DNA of 64,000 bases from Lasiosphaeria ovina (Eukaryota; Ascomycota; Sordariomycetes; Sordariales; Lasiosphaeriaceae): contig JAULSN010000005.1 of NCBI GenBank assembly GCA_033439765.1, forward strand, positions 4,013,231 through 4,077,230, given 5' to 3'. Made by a program: the position numbers and the translations under genes. Shown here piece by piece: positions 33,282-44,863 of this stretch. The stretch's first letter is position 1, and every line of letters starts with the position of its first letter. The notes under the pieces are model-generated. The model made no database searches. It was given only the letters and a program-made list of their open reading frames with translations, and had not been told where the DNA came from.

Positions 33282-35117
33282 CTTGGCGACCCGGGGGTTT
33301 TCTGAGAGACGGGGAAGAATTGGCTATTGGGTTAGACTGGATGGGCCACACTCACGCATTCACCAGAGTCATATAAGAGAGGAAGAGACACTAGGGCAAG
33401 AGGACAGATCAAGCCGGGTTGATATAGTGTGGTGTCTTCCGGATAAGCGGTAACATGGAATAGCCTCTGAAGCATACATGCGCGGGCACAACGGGCCCTC
33501 GGAATTTCTCGTTTCGGCCAGTAGTTTTGGCTTCCTTGCTACTGCAGAAGCAAAAATTACCCGGAGACCATTTCCCCAACCACCACCCCAACCACCACCA
33601 CCACCACCACCCACAGACTCGCGTCGCATAGCAGCGGGACGGCGGCAGATCTTGGCTGGTAGCACACTGACGCTGGTGAACGGGGAGCACCCCAGCTTGC
33701 CCGCCCGTGATTGCGGAGAATGAGGGGTTCAGCCAAGTTCGCGGCAGATCTGCCGCAAACTACCAGGCAGGCAGGGAATACACAGGCAGGGTCAGGCACG
33801 GGACGGCCGAACAGATCCCAAACGTTGATGCGAGCAACATCAAGTCGGAAGCTGTCGATAGGGAGCAATCAAGTGTGTCTGTAGGCTGGCTGGCTGGCTA
33901 GCTTGGTGCCAGAGATGGAAGCAGTGCGGAAAGGAAGTGCGATGCGATCGCAAATGAAGCCGCTTGACATTCATCCTAGAGTGGAAGCTACTTAGGCGTG
34001 GCCCCTTCCTAGGGGTATCGGGGAGTCAAAAGAGTGCAAATATGGGGACAATTGGAAAGTTGAGAGGCAGTGACCTAAGAACCTTGGGTAGATTTGTGCA
34101 ATCAGTTTCAAGACGGGAGTCTAGGGAAAGAAAGAAGACTAAGGCAAAGCGTCATGCCAAACATGACAACTTCACTCATCCAATCGCCGAGCACAGGTTG
34201 TCAGCGGTCCCGGGGTTAGGGTTGTGTCAGCAAGCCGCTGGGCTTGGCGTGCCCGCTTGCGGAGCCGGCCGACGGCAGCAAGTGTCTTTGGCGGGGTTGA
34301 GCGATCGCACCCCGCACATCCCCCCCACACCGCCCCGATAAGGTGTCTCTGGTGCACCCAGCAGGCGCACTCACTTCGCAACTCCCTAAGCTCAGGGAGA
34401 GCTTTGATTTGCCCGGCGAGCGCAGGGCTTGCCAAGCAGCTGGACGCTAGTTTAGCACAAAGGGAATAATCTGGAGCCATGCCCAGTTCGCCTCTTGTGT
34501 CTGCAAATCCGAGAATAATCCCTGTGGTCAAGTGGGGGAGCAGAGGGAATATGTTGTGGGATTGAACGAAAAGCCAACAATGGCAGTTGCCACCGACTAC
34601 GACTTGCTGGGCAATGATGACTGCACCCACCTTGTGCCTCACCTTCCCAATCTCCTTTAATTGCCTCTAGTCCCCGCTGGCCTACCTTAGCAGCGGCCCT
34701 GAGAGATATATATTCCAATTTGATCATTTATTCTTATATGCAACGACGGCCGGCCGTTTGACTCTGACCGCTGCCTCTGCCTCTGCTGTTGGGGCTTACG
34801 ACTTGTATGTACAGTACTGTACGACAAACACTCTGACAAGATTACAAGACAAGGAAGATTAGTCGTTCGACCGGCTGTCATCCCGGCCATATCCGTCGTC
34901 AGCCTTTGGCTGCGCCGCCCTCTGAGAACATCTTGGTCTTTTTTGCTTAATCTCGTTTCACATCTTGCGCCGGTGCCGAGTACAAGACAATCCAAACGTG
35001 GAACCAATCTACACAGGAATCAGCCAGCCAGCCAAGCCATCATCGCTCTTTCAACCCAGGGAACAGTAACGCAACTGGACCAGCCACCCTTGATAGAGCC
35101 TCAAGCCGTTGGGTATC
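33282..35117. other. Divergent 5' region of the aldehyde dehydrogenase and xanthine dehydrogenase genes
   Basis: About 1.8 kb with no coding frame I can support. A (CCA)n run lies at 33581-33612. The promoter of XDH presumably lies in the last several hundred bp; I did not find the UaY site TCGG-N6-CCGA in it. Confidence 0.5.
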
Positions 35118-38100
35118 ATGGCTCCCTCGGCCGTGTCTCCGGAGCGTGCGCCGGCGGCTCTCACCACGGCCTTTGACGACACGCTCCGCTTCTACCTCAA
35201 CGGCACCCGCGTTGTTCTCGACGACGTCGACCCCGAGATCACCCTGCTTGAGTACCTGCGCGGCATTGGCTTGACGGGCACCAAGCTGGGCTGTGGCGAG
35301 GGTGGCTGTGGCGCCTGCACCGTCGTCGTCTCACAGTACAACCCAACCACCAAGCAAATCTACCACGCCAGCGTCAACGCCTGCCTGGCACCCCTGGCCT
35401 CCATCGACGGTAAGCATGTCATTACCGTCGAGGGCATCGGCAACGTCAAGAAGCCCCACCCCGCCCAGGAGCGTGTCGCCAAGAGCCATGGCTCCCAGTG
35501 CGGTTTCTGCACTCCGGGCATCGTCATGAGTCTGTACGCCCTCCTGCGCAACAATTCCAACCCCACCGAGCATGATGTTGAGGAGGCCTTTGACGGGAAC
35601 CTGTGCCGCTGCACCGGCTACCGCCCCATTCTCGATGCCGCCCAGACCTTCACCAAAACCGCCTGCGGTAACAGCAAGGCCAACGGCGGCGGCGGCTGCT
35701 GCATGGAGAATGGCGGTGGCGGCGGCTGCTGCAAGGACGGAAAGCAGGACGGCGACGCTGACCAGCCCATCAAGAGGTTCACCCCACCGGGCTTCATCGA
35801 GTACAACCCAGACACGGAGCTCATCTTCCCCCCGGCCCTGAAGAAGTTCGAGCTCAAGCCCCTGGCCTTTGGCAACAAACGGAAGACTTGGTACCGCCCC
35901 GTGACACTAGACCAGCTCCTCGAGATCAAGAACTTCTTCCCCAATGCCAAGATCATCGGCGGCAGCACCGAGACGCAGATTGAGATCAAGTTCAAGGCTT
36001 TGCAGTACCCCATCTCCGTCTTTGTCGGCGACATTGCCGAGCTGAGGCAGTACTCGTTCAAGGATGACCATCTCGACATCGGCGCAAACATTACCCTGAC
36101 AGACCTCGAGATCCTCTCTCACGACGCCGTCGAGAAGTATGGAGAAGCTCGAGGACAGATATTCAGCGCAATCCACAAGCAGCTCAAGTACTTTGCAGGC
36201 CGGCAAATCCGAAATGTTGGCACTCCGGCAGGAAATCTCGTCACTGCTTCTCCCATCTCCGACCTGAATCCTGTCCTCATGGCTGCCGATGCTGTTTTGG
36301 TAGCAAAGTCGATAGAGAAGGAGACCAAAATTCCCATGGCAAACTTCTTCACGGGCTACCGGCGGACGGCGCTCCCTGCCGATGCCATTCTCGCCTCCAT
36401 TCGCATTCCTTATACGCAGGAAAAGAACGAGTTCTTCCGCGCCTATAAGCAGGCCAAGAGGAAAGATGACGATATCGCCATAGTCACAGCGGCTCTAAAA
36501 GTCCGCCTGGATGATGACGGAGTTGTCGAGGCAGCCAACCTCGTCTACGGAGGCATGGCGCCCTTCACGGTGGCTGCAAAGAAGACAAACGAATATTTGA
36601 TAGGCAAGAAGTTCGCCGAGCTCGAGACTCTGGAGGGAGCCATGAGTTCCCTCGAACAAGACTTCAACCTCCAGTTTGGAGTGCCCGGCGGCATGGCATC
36701 ATACCGAAAGTCACTGGCATTGAGCTTCTTCTATCGGTTCTACCATGAAGTCATGGTAGGTCTTGGCGGAGAGAAGACGGCCGTCGATGAGGAAGCCGTG
36801 TCCGAACTTGAAAGAGAAATCTCTACTGGAAAAGAGGACAGAGAAGCTTCCGCTGCCTATATGCAAGAGACAGTTGGAAAATCGAACCCCCATGTTGCCG
36901 CTTTGAAGCAGGTAACGGGCGAGGCACAGTATACCGATGATATTCCATCCCTCAAGAATGAGCTGTATGGCTGCATGGTGCTTTCCACCAAGGCCCACGC
37001 CAAGCTCAAATCGGTCGACTACTCGGCCGCTCTGGAGATTGCAGGCGTTGTTGACTATGTCGACAAGAACGACATGCCAAACCCCCAAGCCAACCGCTGG
37101 GGTGCCCCCCACTTCGAGGAGATGTTCTTCGCCGAGGACACCATTTACACTGCAGGGCAGCCCATCGGATTGATCTTGGCTACATCGGCAGCGCGCGCTG
37201 CCGAAGGGGCCCGCGCCGTCAAGGTCGAGTACGAGGAGCTACCTGCCATCTTCACCATGGAGGAAGCCATTGAGAAGGAGAGCTTCTTCAACTTCTTCAA
37301 AGAGATCAAGAAGGGCGACCCTGAGGAGGGCTTCAAGAACTGCGACTACACTTTCACAGGTGTGGCCAGGATGGGCGGACAGGAGCATTTCTATCTCGAG
37401 ACAAACGTCACTCTGGCCGTGCCCAAGCCTGAAGATGGCGAGATTGAGATCTTCTCCAGTACCCAAAACCCCAATGAAGCGTGAGCACCATACCCCTACC
37501 CATTCCTGCCTATACATGTTGCCATGAAGCTGTCGGCTGACCACTTTCTTTTTGCAGTCAAGTATATGCTGCTCAAGTCTGCAACGTCCAGGCTAATAAG
37601 GTTGTTGTACGGGTGAAGCGCATGGGCGGCGGCTTTGGCGGAAAGGAGTCGCGGTCGGTCCAGCTGAGCAGCATCCTCGCCCTCGCGGCACAAAAGACGA
37701 AGCGGCCTGTTCGGTGCATGCTGACGCGTGAGGAAGACATGATCGTCTCCGGGCAACGCCACCCGTTCCTGGGTCGGTGGAAAGTGGGCGTCAATAAGGA
37801 CGGCAAGATCCAAGCGCTCGATTTGGACGTGTTCAACAATGGCGGCTGGAGCTGGGATCTCAGCGCGGCTGTCTGCGAGCGGGCTATGTCGCACTCGGAT
37901 GGTTGCTACCTTATCCCCAACATTCACGTCCGCGGACGCATCTGCAAGACAAACACAATGTCCAACACAGCCTTCCGTGGATTTGGCGGTCCTCAGGGCA
38001 TGTTCATCGCCGAGTCGTACATGTCCGAGGTGGCTGACCGCTTGGGCATGCCTGTCGAGAAGTTCCGCGAGATCAACTTTTATCAGCCCGAGGAGCAGAC

Positions 38101-39283
38101 ACACTTCAACCAGCCGTTGACTGACTGGCATGTGCCGCTCATGTACAAGCAGGTTATAGAGGAGGCCGACTACGAGGCACGGCGCGAGGCAGTAACAAAG
38201 TTTAATGCCGAGCACAAGTGGCGCAAGCGCGGCCTCGCCTTGATCCCGACCAAGTTCGGAATCTCCTTCACGGCGCTCTGGTTTAACCAAGCCGGCGCGC
38301 TGGTCCACATCTATCACGACGGCTCCATCCTCGTCGCACATGGCGGTACTGAAATGGGCCAGGGTCTCCATACCAAGATGACTATGATTGCGGCCCAGGC
38401 ATTGGGCGTGCCCATGGACGACGTCTTCATCTCGGAAACCGCCACCAACACGGTAGCCAATGCGTCAGCCACGGCGGCATCGGCCTCGTCGGACCTCAAC
38501 GGCTATGCCGTGTACAATGCCTGCACGCAGCTGAATGAGCGCCTTGCACCATACCGCGAGAAGCTTGGCCCAGAGGCCACCATGAAGCAGCTAGCACACG
38601 CTGCCTACTTTGACCGCGTCAACTTGTCGGCCCAGGGCTTCTACAAGACGCCCGAGATTGGCTACACGTGGGGTGCTAACACGGGCAAGATGTTCTTTTA
38701 CTTCACCCAAGGTGTTACAGCCTCCGAGGTTGAGATCGACACGCTCACGGGAACCTGGACGTGCTTGCGCGCCGACATCAAGATGGACGTCGGCCGCTCC
38801 ATCAACCCGGCTATCGACTATGGCCAGATTGAAGGCGCGTTTGTGCAGGGCCTTGGCCTGTTTACTATGGAGGAGTCGCTTTGGCTGCGCAACGGGCCCC
38901 TCGCCGGCAACCTGTTCACTCGCGGCCCCGGCAACTACAAGATCCCCGGCTTCCGCGACATTCCCCAAGTCTTCAATGTCTCTCTGCTCAAGGACGTCGA
39001 GTGGAAGGACCTGCGCACCATCCAGCGCAGTCGCGGTGTCGGTGAGCCTCCGCTCTTCATGGGTAGCGCCGTCTTCTTCGCCATCCGTGACGCCCTCAAG
39101 GCCGCCCGCGCCCAGTACGGCGTTGCCGCCACCGTCGCCATCGATGACGCCGCCGACGGTCTGCTTCGCCTTGAGAGTCCTGCCACACCCGAAAGGATCA
39201 GGCTCTCCTGCGTCGATCCTATCATGGAGCGCGCGCGTGTCGTTCCCAAGGAGGGCGAGAAGAACTTCTTTATTGCTATTTAA
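35118..39283 (+). CDS. hxA: Xanthine dehydrogenase (purine hydroxylase I)
   Basis: Molybdoflavoenzyme that oxidises hypoxanthine to xanthine and urate, the entry to purine use as nitrogen source. Model: join(35118..37480, 37558..39283), 1362 aa, almost exactly the length of Aspergillus HxA; one 77-bp intron restores NPNEAQVYAAQVC. Domain order: plant-type 2Fe-2S (GCGEGGCGACTVVV) and the second 2Fe-2S (GSQCGFCTPG and GNLCRCTGYRPI), a Gly/Cys-rich linker (GGGGCCMENGGGGGCC), FAD domain (KIIGGSTETQIE; RNVGTPAGNLVTASPISDLNP), then the two molybdopterin domains (RMGGGFGGKESRS, AFRGFGGPQGMF, GGTEMGQGLHTKM) and the active-site Glu in SRGVGEPPLFMGSA. The ATG at 35118 gives a normal N-terminus. Confidence 0.97.
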
Positions 39284-40487
39284 GTGGGTATTTAGAGCAA
39301 GGGAAATAGCGTATTTATCTGTTGTTTGTGGAATCACCTCGTGAAACTGGTTTGAGGGGATGGCGGGCGAGCCACGGGGATTTCCTTTTTTATTTTGGTT
39401 ATTTCGTCTTGCTCTCTTATTATTTTTTCTTTTGGATTTATTTTCTTTCAATTTTTCATATCCAGAGCGCTTTCTATTAGTGGAAATTGGATTGTCAATA
39501 GGGCGTAGCAATATCAGCGACTTAGTAGTGAAGCATACTGTTGAAAGAATCCCGATCTTTTGTCTCACGTCCCCCTTTCTTTGCTTGCGTGCAATCCGAA
39601 CGCTGCCTTTGCCCCAGGCCCATAAACAGGCCGGTGTGTGTTCCAGGAGGGCAAGGAGTGATAAGTAAACAATAGGGAAAAAAAAGGGAAAAGAGGCAAA
39701 AATACCAAGTCGTCAACGGGAGAGAGAGGGATATTAAATAACCTTCAGTCTTACCCTTTTTTCTTATCTAGCTCTTTTAGGCACGATTTCTCAACTTCCT
39801 CGATTGCCCTCGAGTAGTATTATTTGTTTAACGTCTTGGGGGGGGGGGGGGGGGGGGCGGCCGATAGGCATCTTAGCCTGTGGTCGATTACTCTCAAATA
39901 ACCTTTGTTCTCAACTGTACCTACATATCTTAACTCTCTCGGCGGCTCAGACTCCCGCGGCAACAAGCACAATCGAATACCTTTATTTAAACGTTACTTC
40001 TATACGGTGTTGGAGTCTTCATACCTGGCAAGTAAGGCAAGGGGCATCCCATCGTGGATGCCATGTGGGTAAATAAAGAGAATAAAAGGGGTTAAGCACC
40101 ACCATGTCCTGTCTACAGCCGCCTAAAACAGCAATAGTTTTATTCTAATGTCATGTAAACAATGCAGTCATGTGAAGTCGCTGCTCATTTGTTGGCGAAT
40201 TACGAGTGGTCTTGAAGGTACATATGTATCTCAAGTTTTTGAAGAGACATTAAGAGAATAGCCCTCAAACCAGCACCTGCCAGGCCACCAAGCCAACATC
40301 AACCAGCATTCACGTTTTGTTTTCTTTCGCCTACTCTAGGAGCGACTTCTACAGCAACAAGGATACATACAACCATGCGCCCGTTCTTTCACAAGAGAGA
40401 ACCCTCAAATGACTTTCTTATCGGTCTGAAGAAAGTACCACATTTGACAAAGCCTGTCACATACAAGCTAAAATAAAAGAAGAAAGA
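39284..40487. other. Convergent 3' region of XDH and SPO22
   Basis: About 1.2 kb of AT-richer spacer. A run of 20 G lies at 39838-39857. I see no coding frame to support. Confidence 0.5.
39838..39857 (+). repeat. G20 homopolymer
   Basis: Twenty uninterrupted G residues in intergenic sequence. Confidence 0.9.
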
Positions 40488-43400
40488 TCAACTTGGCTCC
40501 GCCGCCCCAAAGTTCAAGCGCAGAAATTTGTCCTGCAGGGTACGTTCTAGACCGCTCCCCTCGCCCTCGCAATAGTGTGACAAGTTGATGGCCTTGGTGG
40601 CCCAGTCCCTGGCCCGCTCAATCTCTCGGGCGCTGTAGCAGTCGATGGCGTGGTTGAAGGCGGTTGTGGCCATCCATTCAAGCTCCTCCTGTGGCCAGTG
40701 CGCCTCGCTCTGACCGGGACACATCACAAATTAGTCTAATATGCTTTCAAAGGAACACAGTAGAAAATTCCGTCGTCCTTAGAGAGGGGATAAACCACAG
40801 CGTGACACGACGGAAGAGAAAAAGGGACAGCATTATGAACAAAGCATATTCTACTCACCTCACGGAGCTCTCTGGCCTTGCTACAAGCCTCGTCCAGCAA
40901 CTTCATTGCCAGGTCATCGTCGAGAGGCAGCGTTGCTTGGAACAGACAGCGTGTATACTTGGCCAGTTTCAAAGCGTCGAAGCTCTCCAAAACCCAGATC
41001 TCGTTGACGATCTTCCGCATTGTCGAGTAAAGAGCTTGCGACAAAGACGGAACAGAGTCAGCGAGAAAAGGCAAAGCTAAACGAGGAAAGAAAGCAGCGA
41101 CAGAAATGAGCACGCAAAAAAGAGAGAATGCCACATACCTTGCCCCGGCGCTTGAGTCCTGAGAAGGCTGTCGGCCATGGCCTGATACGCCGTAATGCTG
41201 CGGCAAGTGATGGCGCGCTGCACAATGCCGCCCAGATCATCCCACTGGCCGAGGAAGACGGCCGCCTCAAAGTCAAATGTGAGTAGCGTAGCATGCTTTC
41301 GCATCATGTCATCCCGCGATTGCTCGTCCAGATGTGGCAGATAGCCGGGAAGCTCGCCATCGAACGCCAGGACGTGCTCGCGCATGACAACATAGTCACG
41401 CCGCCGCTTCTCGACATTGTCCTGGGTTCTCGCGAGAGAGACGAGGGCAGAGGCAATGATGAAGCGAGAAAAGAGTTTCTTCAACGAAAGCTCGACCTGA
41501 GATCCCACATCTGGGGGAAACTGGCAGATGATGCCCACGCAGGCGGTAAGCATTCGCACTACAAGACGAAGCTCCCAAGTAGCTGTATTCTTCAAGGCCA
41601 AGTTGTAAGCGTTTCTGCTAAACCACTCGAGTTCGTCAACGTCAAAGAGCTTGCGAATGCCTGGGTTTTGCTTCTGCTGTTGAAGCGCCAAGACGACTGG
41701 TAATACAAGGTTAGTATTGAAGAGGCAGAAAGTGTTCAGAAGAGGGGAAAATCTTGCCTGCGTCAAATTCTTCGCACAGCTCCTCGACGACGCCAGTCTC
41801 CTCAGCATCTGATCTCTCCGCCAATAAATGTAGAAGCCGGATTGTACAGCGGAAGAGCGCAGGTAAGTGTATAGGATTCGGCTCTTTGTACTCGTAGTTT
41901 TCGTGCAGTTTCTTCAGTGCAGCAATAGCACAAAAGATGTCGCCGGCCTTTTGAGACTCGGCAATGCAGGCACCAAGATAGTCGATGTGGCCTGGTGCCG
42001 CGCTGACTGTCTGAAGACATTGCTCAGCCAGGACTCGGTCTTCGATTCGTATAGCAACTTTGAAGGCCAGATATGCTGTCATGGGTTCCTTCCAGCTTTG
42101 CTTGGACAGCTTATGGATTACTGACACCGCAGTTTCCATACTGTTTCTTGCCAGGGCGCAAAGAAGCAGTTTCCTGCAAGGAGTTAGCCTTCAGTTAACT
42201 GACCATGTGCAAGGCTTGCTTGTGGACCTTTCCAACTTCGATGTATTGCTTGGGCCGCCATGCTGAAAGACGTCATGGAGCGAGAGCAAACACCACTTCT
42301 CTGCCAGATCGAACTGACTCAAGCTATAATTTGATTCCAGCTTCTTCCAGATGAGCTGAAACAACACATATTAGCATTAATTCAACTGACTACCGAAGAG
42401 AAACTTACCGCCTGGGCTGCAGCGGCCGCCTCTGCACTCAAGGGTTTCGTAAGATACGAGAGAACACCTTGGAGATCATTGATAGCATCGACAGAATCCC
42501 GGTGGCTGGTGATCATCCACATCCGCGTGACGACGGCCCTCTCCATCCAGTCGCTGTTGTCCGCACCAACCAGGGCCATGATAAAGTCGTCCAACACTGC
42601 GCATCCAACACTCGGGCTCTTGTCGTGCAGTTTCCGAATATGGTGAATGATGAGCTTGAAGCCGGCGTCCGAAGAATTGAAGTTCCTTATGATACGCCGC
42701 AGTACCTCGGCGTAGCCCTCACTGTCAAAGACCTCGGCAGGTATCTTTTGGAGAAGTTCCAGTCTGAGGAGCGACACGACCAACTTGTTGCCCAGTTCCA
42801 CCTCCATAAAATCCACATAGTTCTTGGCTTGGCCTAAGCTGTCAGGGGTTGCGGTACCCAGGAGCGCGGTTACGAGCGCCTGTAGAATGGCCAGCCGCAG
42901 CTCTATGCCCTCACGGGATAGAGATTCAATATTATGGCCATTGATGATTTCGTTCGCCCGCTCGAGCCACCTGATTGCTATGGGATAGTTGGCTCTGGAG
43001 TTTGAGGTCTTTCCGATCTCGTAAAGAACGTCGGCAAGGCTCTCGGCATACTCGGGCGTGAGGAACTTGAGCAGGCATTCCGCTTTGGTAAACATGTGCT
43101 CGGCAACATCAAGTCTGTTTTCTGCCCAAGACTGGCAGTGGTCAGCTAGAGCCAAACATTAAGAGTCCAGTAGCGCAGGTGCAGACCCATATTGAGACAG
43201 GTCGACATACTAAAGCAGTCCGGACGATGAAATATTCTATCTCAAGACAGTTACATGCGTCCGCGTCGTCCTTTGGTAGTCGAGGCGCAAGATCCTGGAG
43301 GCACCCTTTGTAGTCGGCAGCCTTTTGTAACACGAGGGTAGCTAAGGCGGGTACGGAAGTATCTTGTAAAAGTCCGGTTTGTGAAGTCAGCTACTAGCTT

Positions 43401-43967
43401 CCAACATATAGCTTGTCTAGTGTGCGTAGGAGTGTGGCCTAGACGAACCTATGCAATTGCGGGCTGCCTTGAGCGCCAGCTTCAGCAGGTGAATCATGTC
43501 GTGCGCCCTGCCATTCTCTTTTGGCCTGGAAATAGCAAGCAAATGGAAAGCGAGAACTCGGGCGTAGACGCAGAGTCTCCCCAGCCGCTTCGACGCCGGG
43601 TCGCATTCTCGGCGTAGTGTGGTAGAGATGTTCCAAAGCCGTCTTCCTTGATTATCGATCTCGGGGTCGCCCGAGAGGCCGGGAAGGTATTTCTGGTTGA
43701 AAACGTGGAGCTTGTCGATATGCTTGCTAATCTGGTCGACGAGGGCGTCGGTAGCTGGCGCATCTTGCGGGCCGCTTGAGAGAACTCGGTAGAGTTCATG
43801 GGCAAATTCTGCCCCGGCTGGGTTAGAATGTCGCGGAAACACCACACAAAGGGGCGTCCGTAGGGGGCGGGCTTGAATCGCATACCAAGCACGGCTTCTA
43901 TGCGCCTCTCCGTCCCATTTCCTAGCTGGGTTGTGATTGCGGGTAGCTGTCTCTGTCCGGGGAGCAT
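40488..43967 (-). CDS. SPO22: Meiosis-specific SPO22/ZIP4-like protein (nine exons)
   Basis: TPR-like scaffold needed for meiotic crossovers and synaptonemal complex assembly. Model: complement(join(40488..40709, 40859..41034, 41139..41696, 41758..42173, 42228..42355, 42409..43131, 43211..43341, 43449..43817, 43886..43967)), 934 aa. Phases close throughout and read AVLAGAEFAHELYRVL, RNCIATLVLQKAADY, RTALSWAENRLDVAEHM, AQALIWKKLES, KLERKLLLCALA, EFDAVVLALQQQ, PGQALYSTMRKIV and LRESEAHWPQEELEW across junctions. The SPO22 core includes WAENRLDVAEHMFTKAE, ADVLYEIGKT and AIRWLERANEII. The intron at 41697-41757 starts with GC instead of GT. The protein is almost wholly helical repeats without catalytic motifs. 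Expression is expected in the sexual cycle. Confidence 0.88.
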
Positions 43968-44863
43968 GCTTGAAGCTTATAATGGAAGGCTTAGGGTCGA
44001 GTTGGACTTGGATCGGGCGTGATTGTAGTATCCTTGCCCGTGCAGTTCCTCTCGTCATGCGCGGCAAGAGCAGTGGGTATCCTGGCCGACATGAGATATC
44101 TGCCTTTGACTTGGAGGTTGATTGAGATTGACAAAAGAACCTGAATACACGCATAAATGGGGCGAGGCGATGAAATCAGGGAACACAATAAAAATTGGCA
44201 TGAAGCTGTTGGGCGGTTCCTATGGACTTCGACCAACCTAGGTCGGATCGTGCGTGTAGATAATAGCGCTCCGTACGTAGGCGGACTCCTTGGAGCCCGA
44301 AGTAAATGCGAGACAGTAAGGTCCTAATGAAAGGTACCAGACTTCTGGCTCTCGTGGCTGATCCCAGCTTCACGGAAGGTGCGATCCTCATCACCATATG
44401 CCTATCTCCACCTGCCCGATTTTGCACTGCCTTCGACGGCACCTTCCCGGCAACAATCACCAGGTTTCCATGCCCTGCTGGCACCTATCTTACCTTGGTA
44501 GATAAGTAGATATCTCTATGACTCATCCACCGATATGCTCGGCGCTTATTCAATCCATGAAAGACCGAAGACGCAAGTCTGTCTCTATGAACATTCGGGG
44601 CATACAAAAACCCCACGTCTAGGTGGTGCACCAAAGCCGCGCTCTCAATAGAGCAGCACAGAAGCCCCATGATGGCGGAGACGAGATTAAGCGCTGGCGT
44701 CCAAGAATGGAAACAGTTCAGACACTGTATTTCTAACATACGGGGACGAATCAAGGGGGTGGGTCGTGAGGTAGGAAGTTGCCGACAATTAAGCTCGGGC
44801 TGCGCAAATTAGCACACTGAGTACACAACGGGGCTGCTTTCCGCCGGGAGAAGGAGTTGAGGC
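43968..44863. other. Spacer between SPO22 and the AcuK-type gene
   Basis: About 900 bp between two genes in tandem on the minus strand. It should hold the SPO22 promoter. I see no coding frame, repeat or RNA gene to support. Confidence 0.5.

Noticed and set aside
28701..39283. Aminotransferase, aldehyde dehydrogenase and xanthine dehydrogenase as a metabolic cluster
   Set aside because: They differ in strand, spacing and pathway, there is no shared regulator or transporter, and all are common house-keeping genes.
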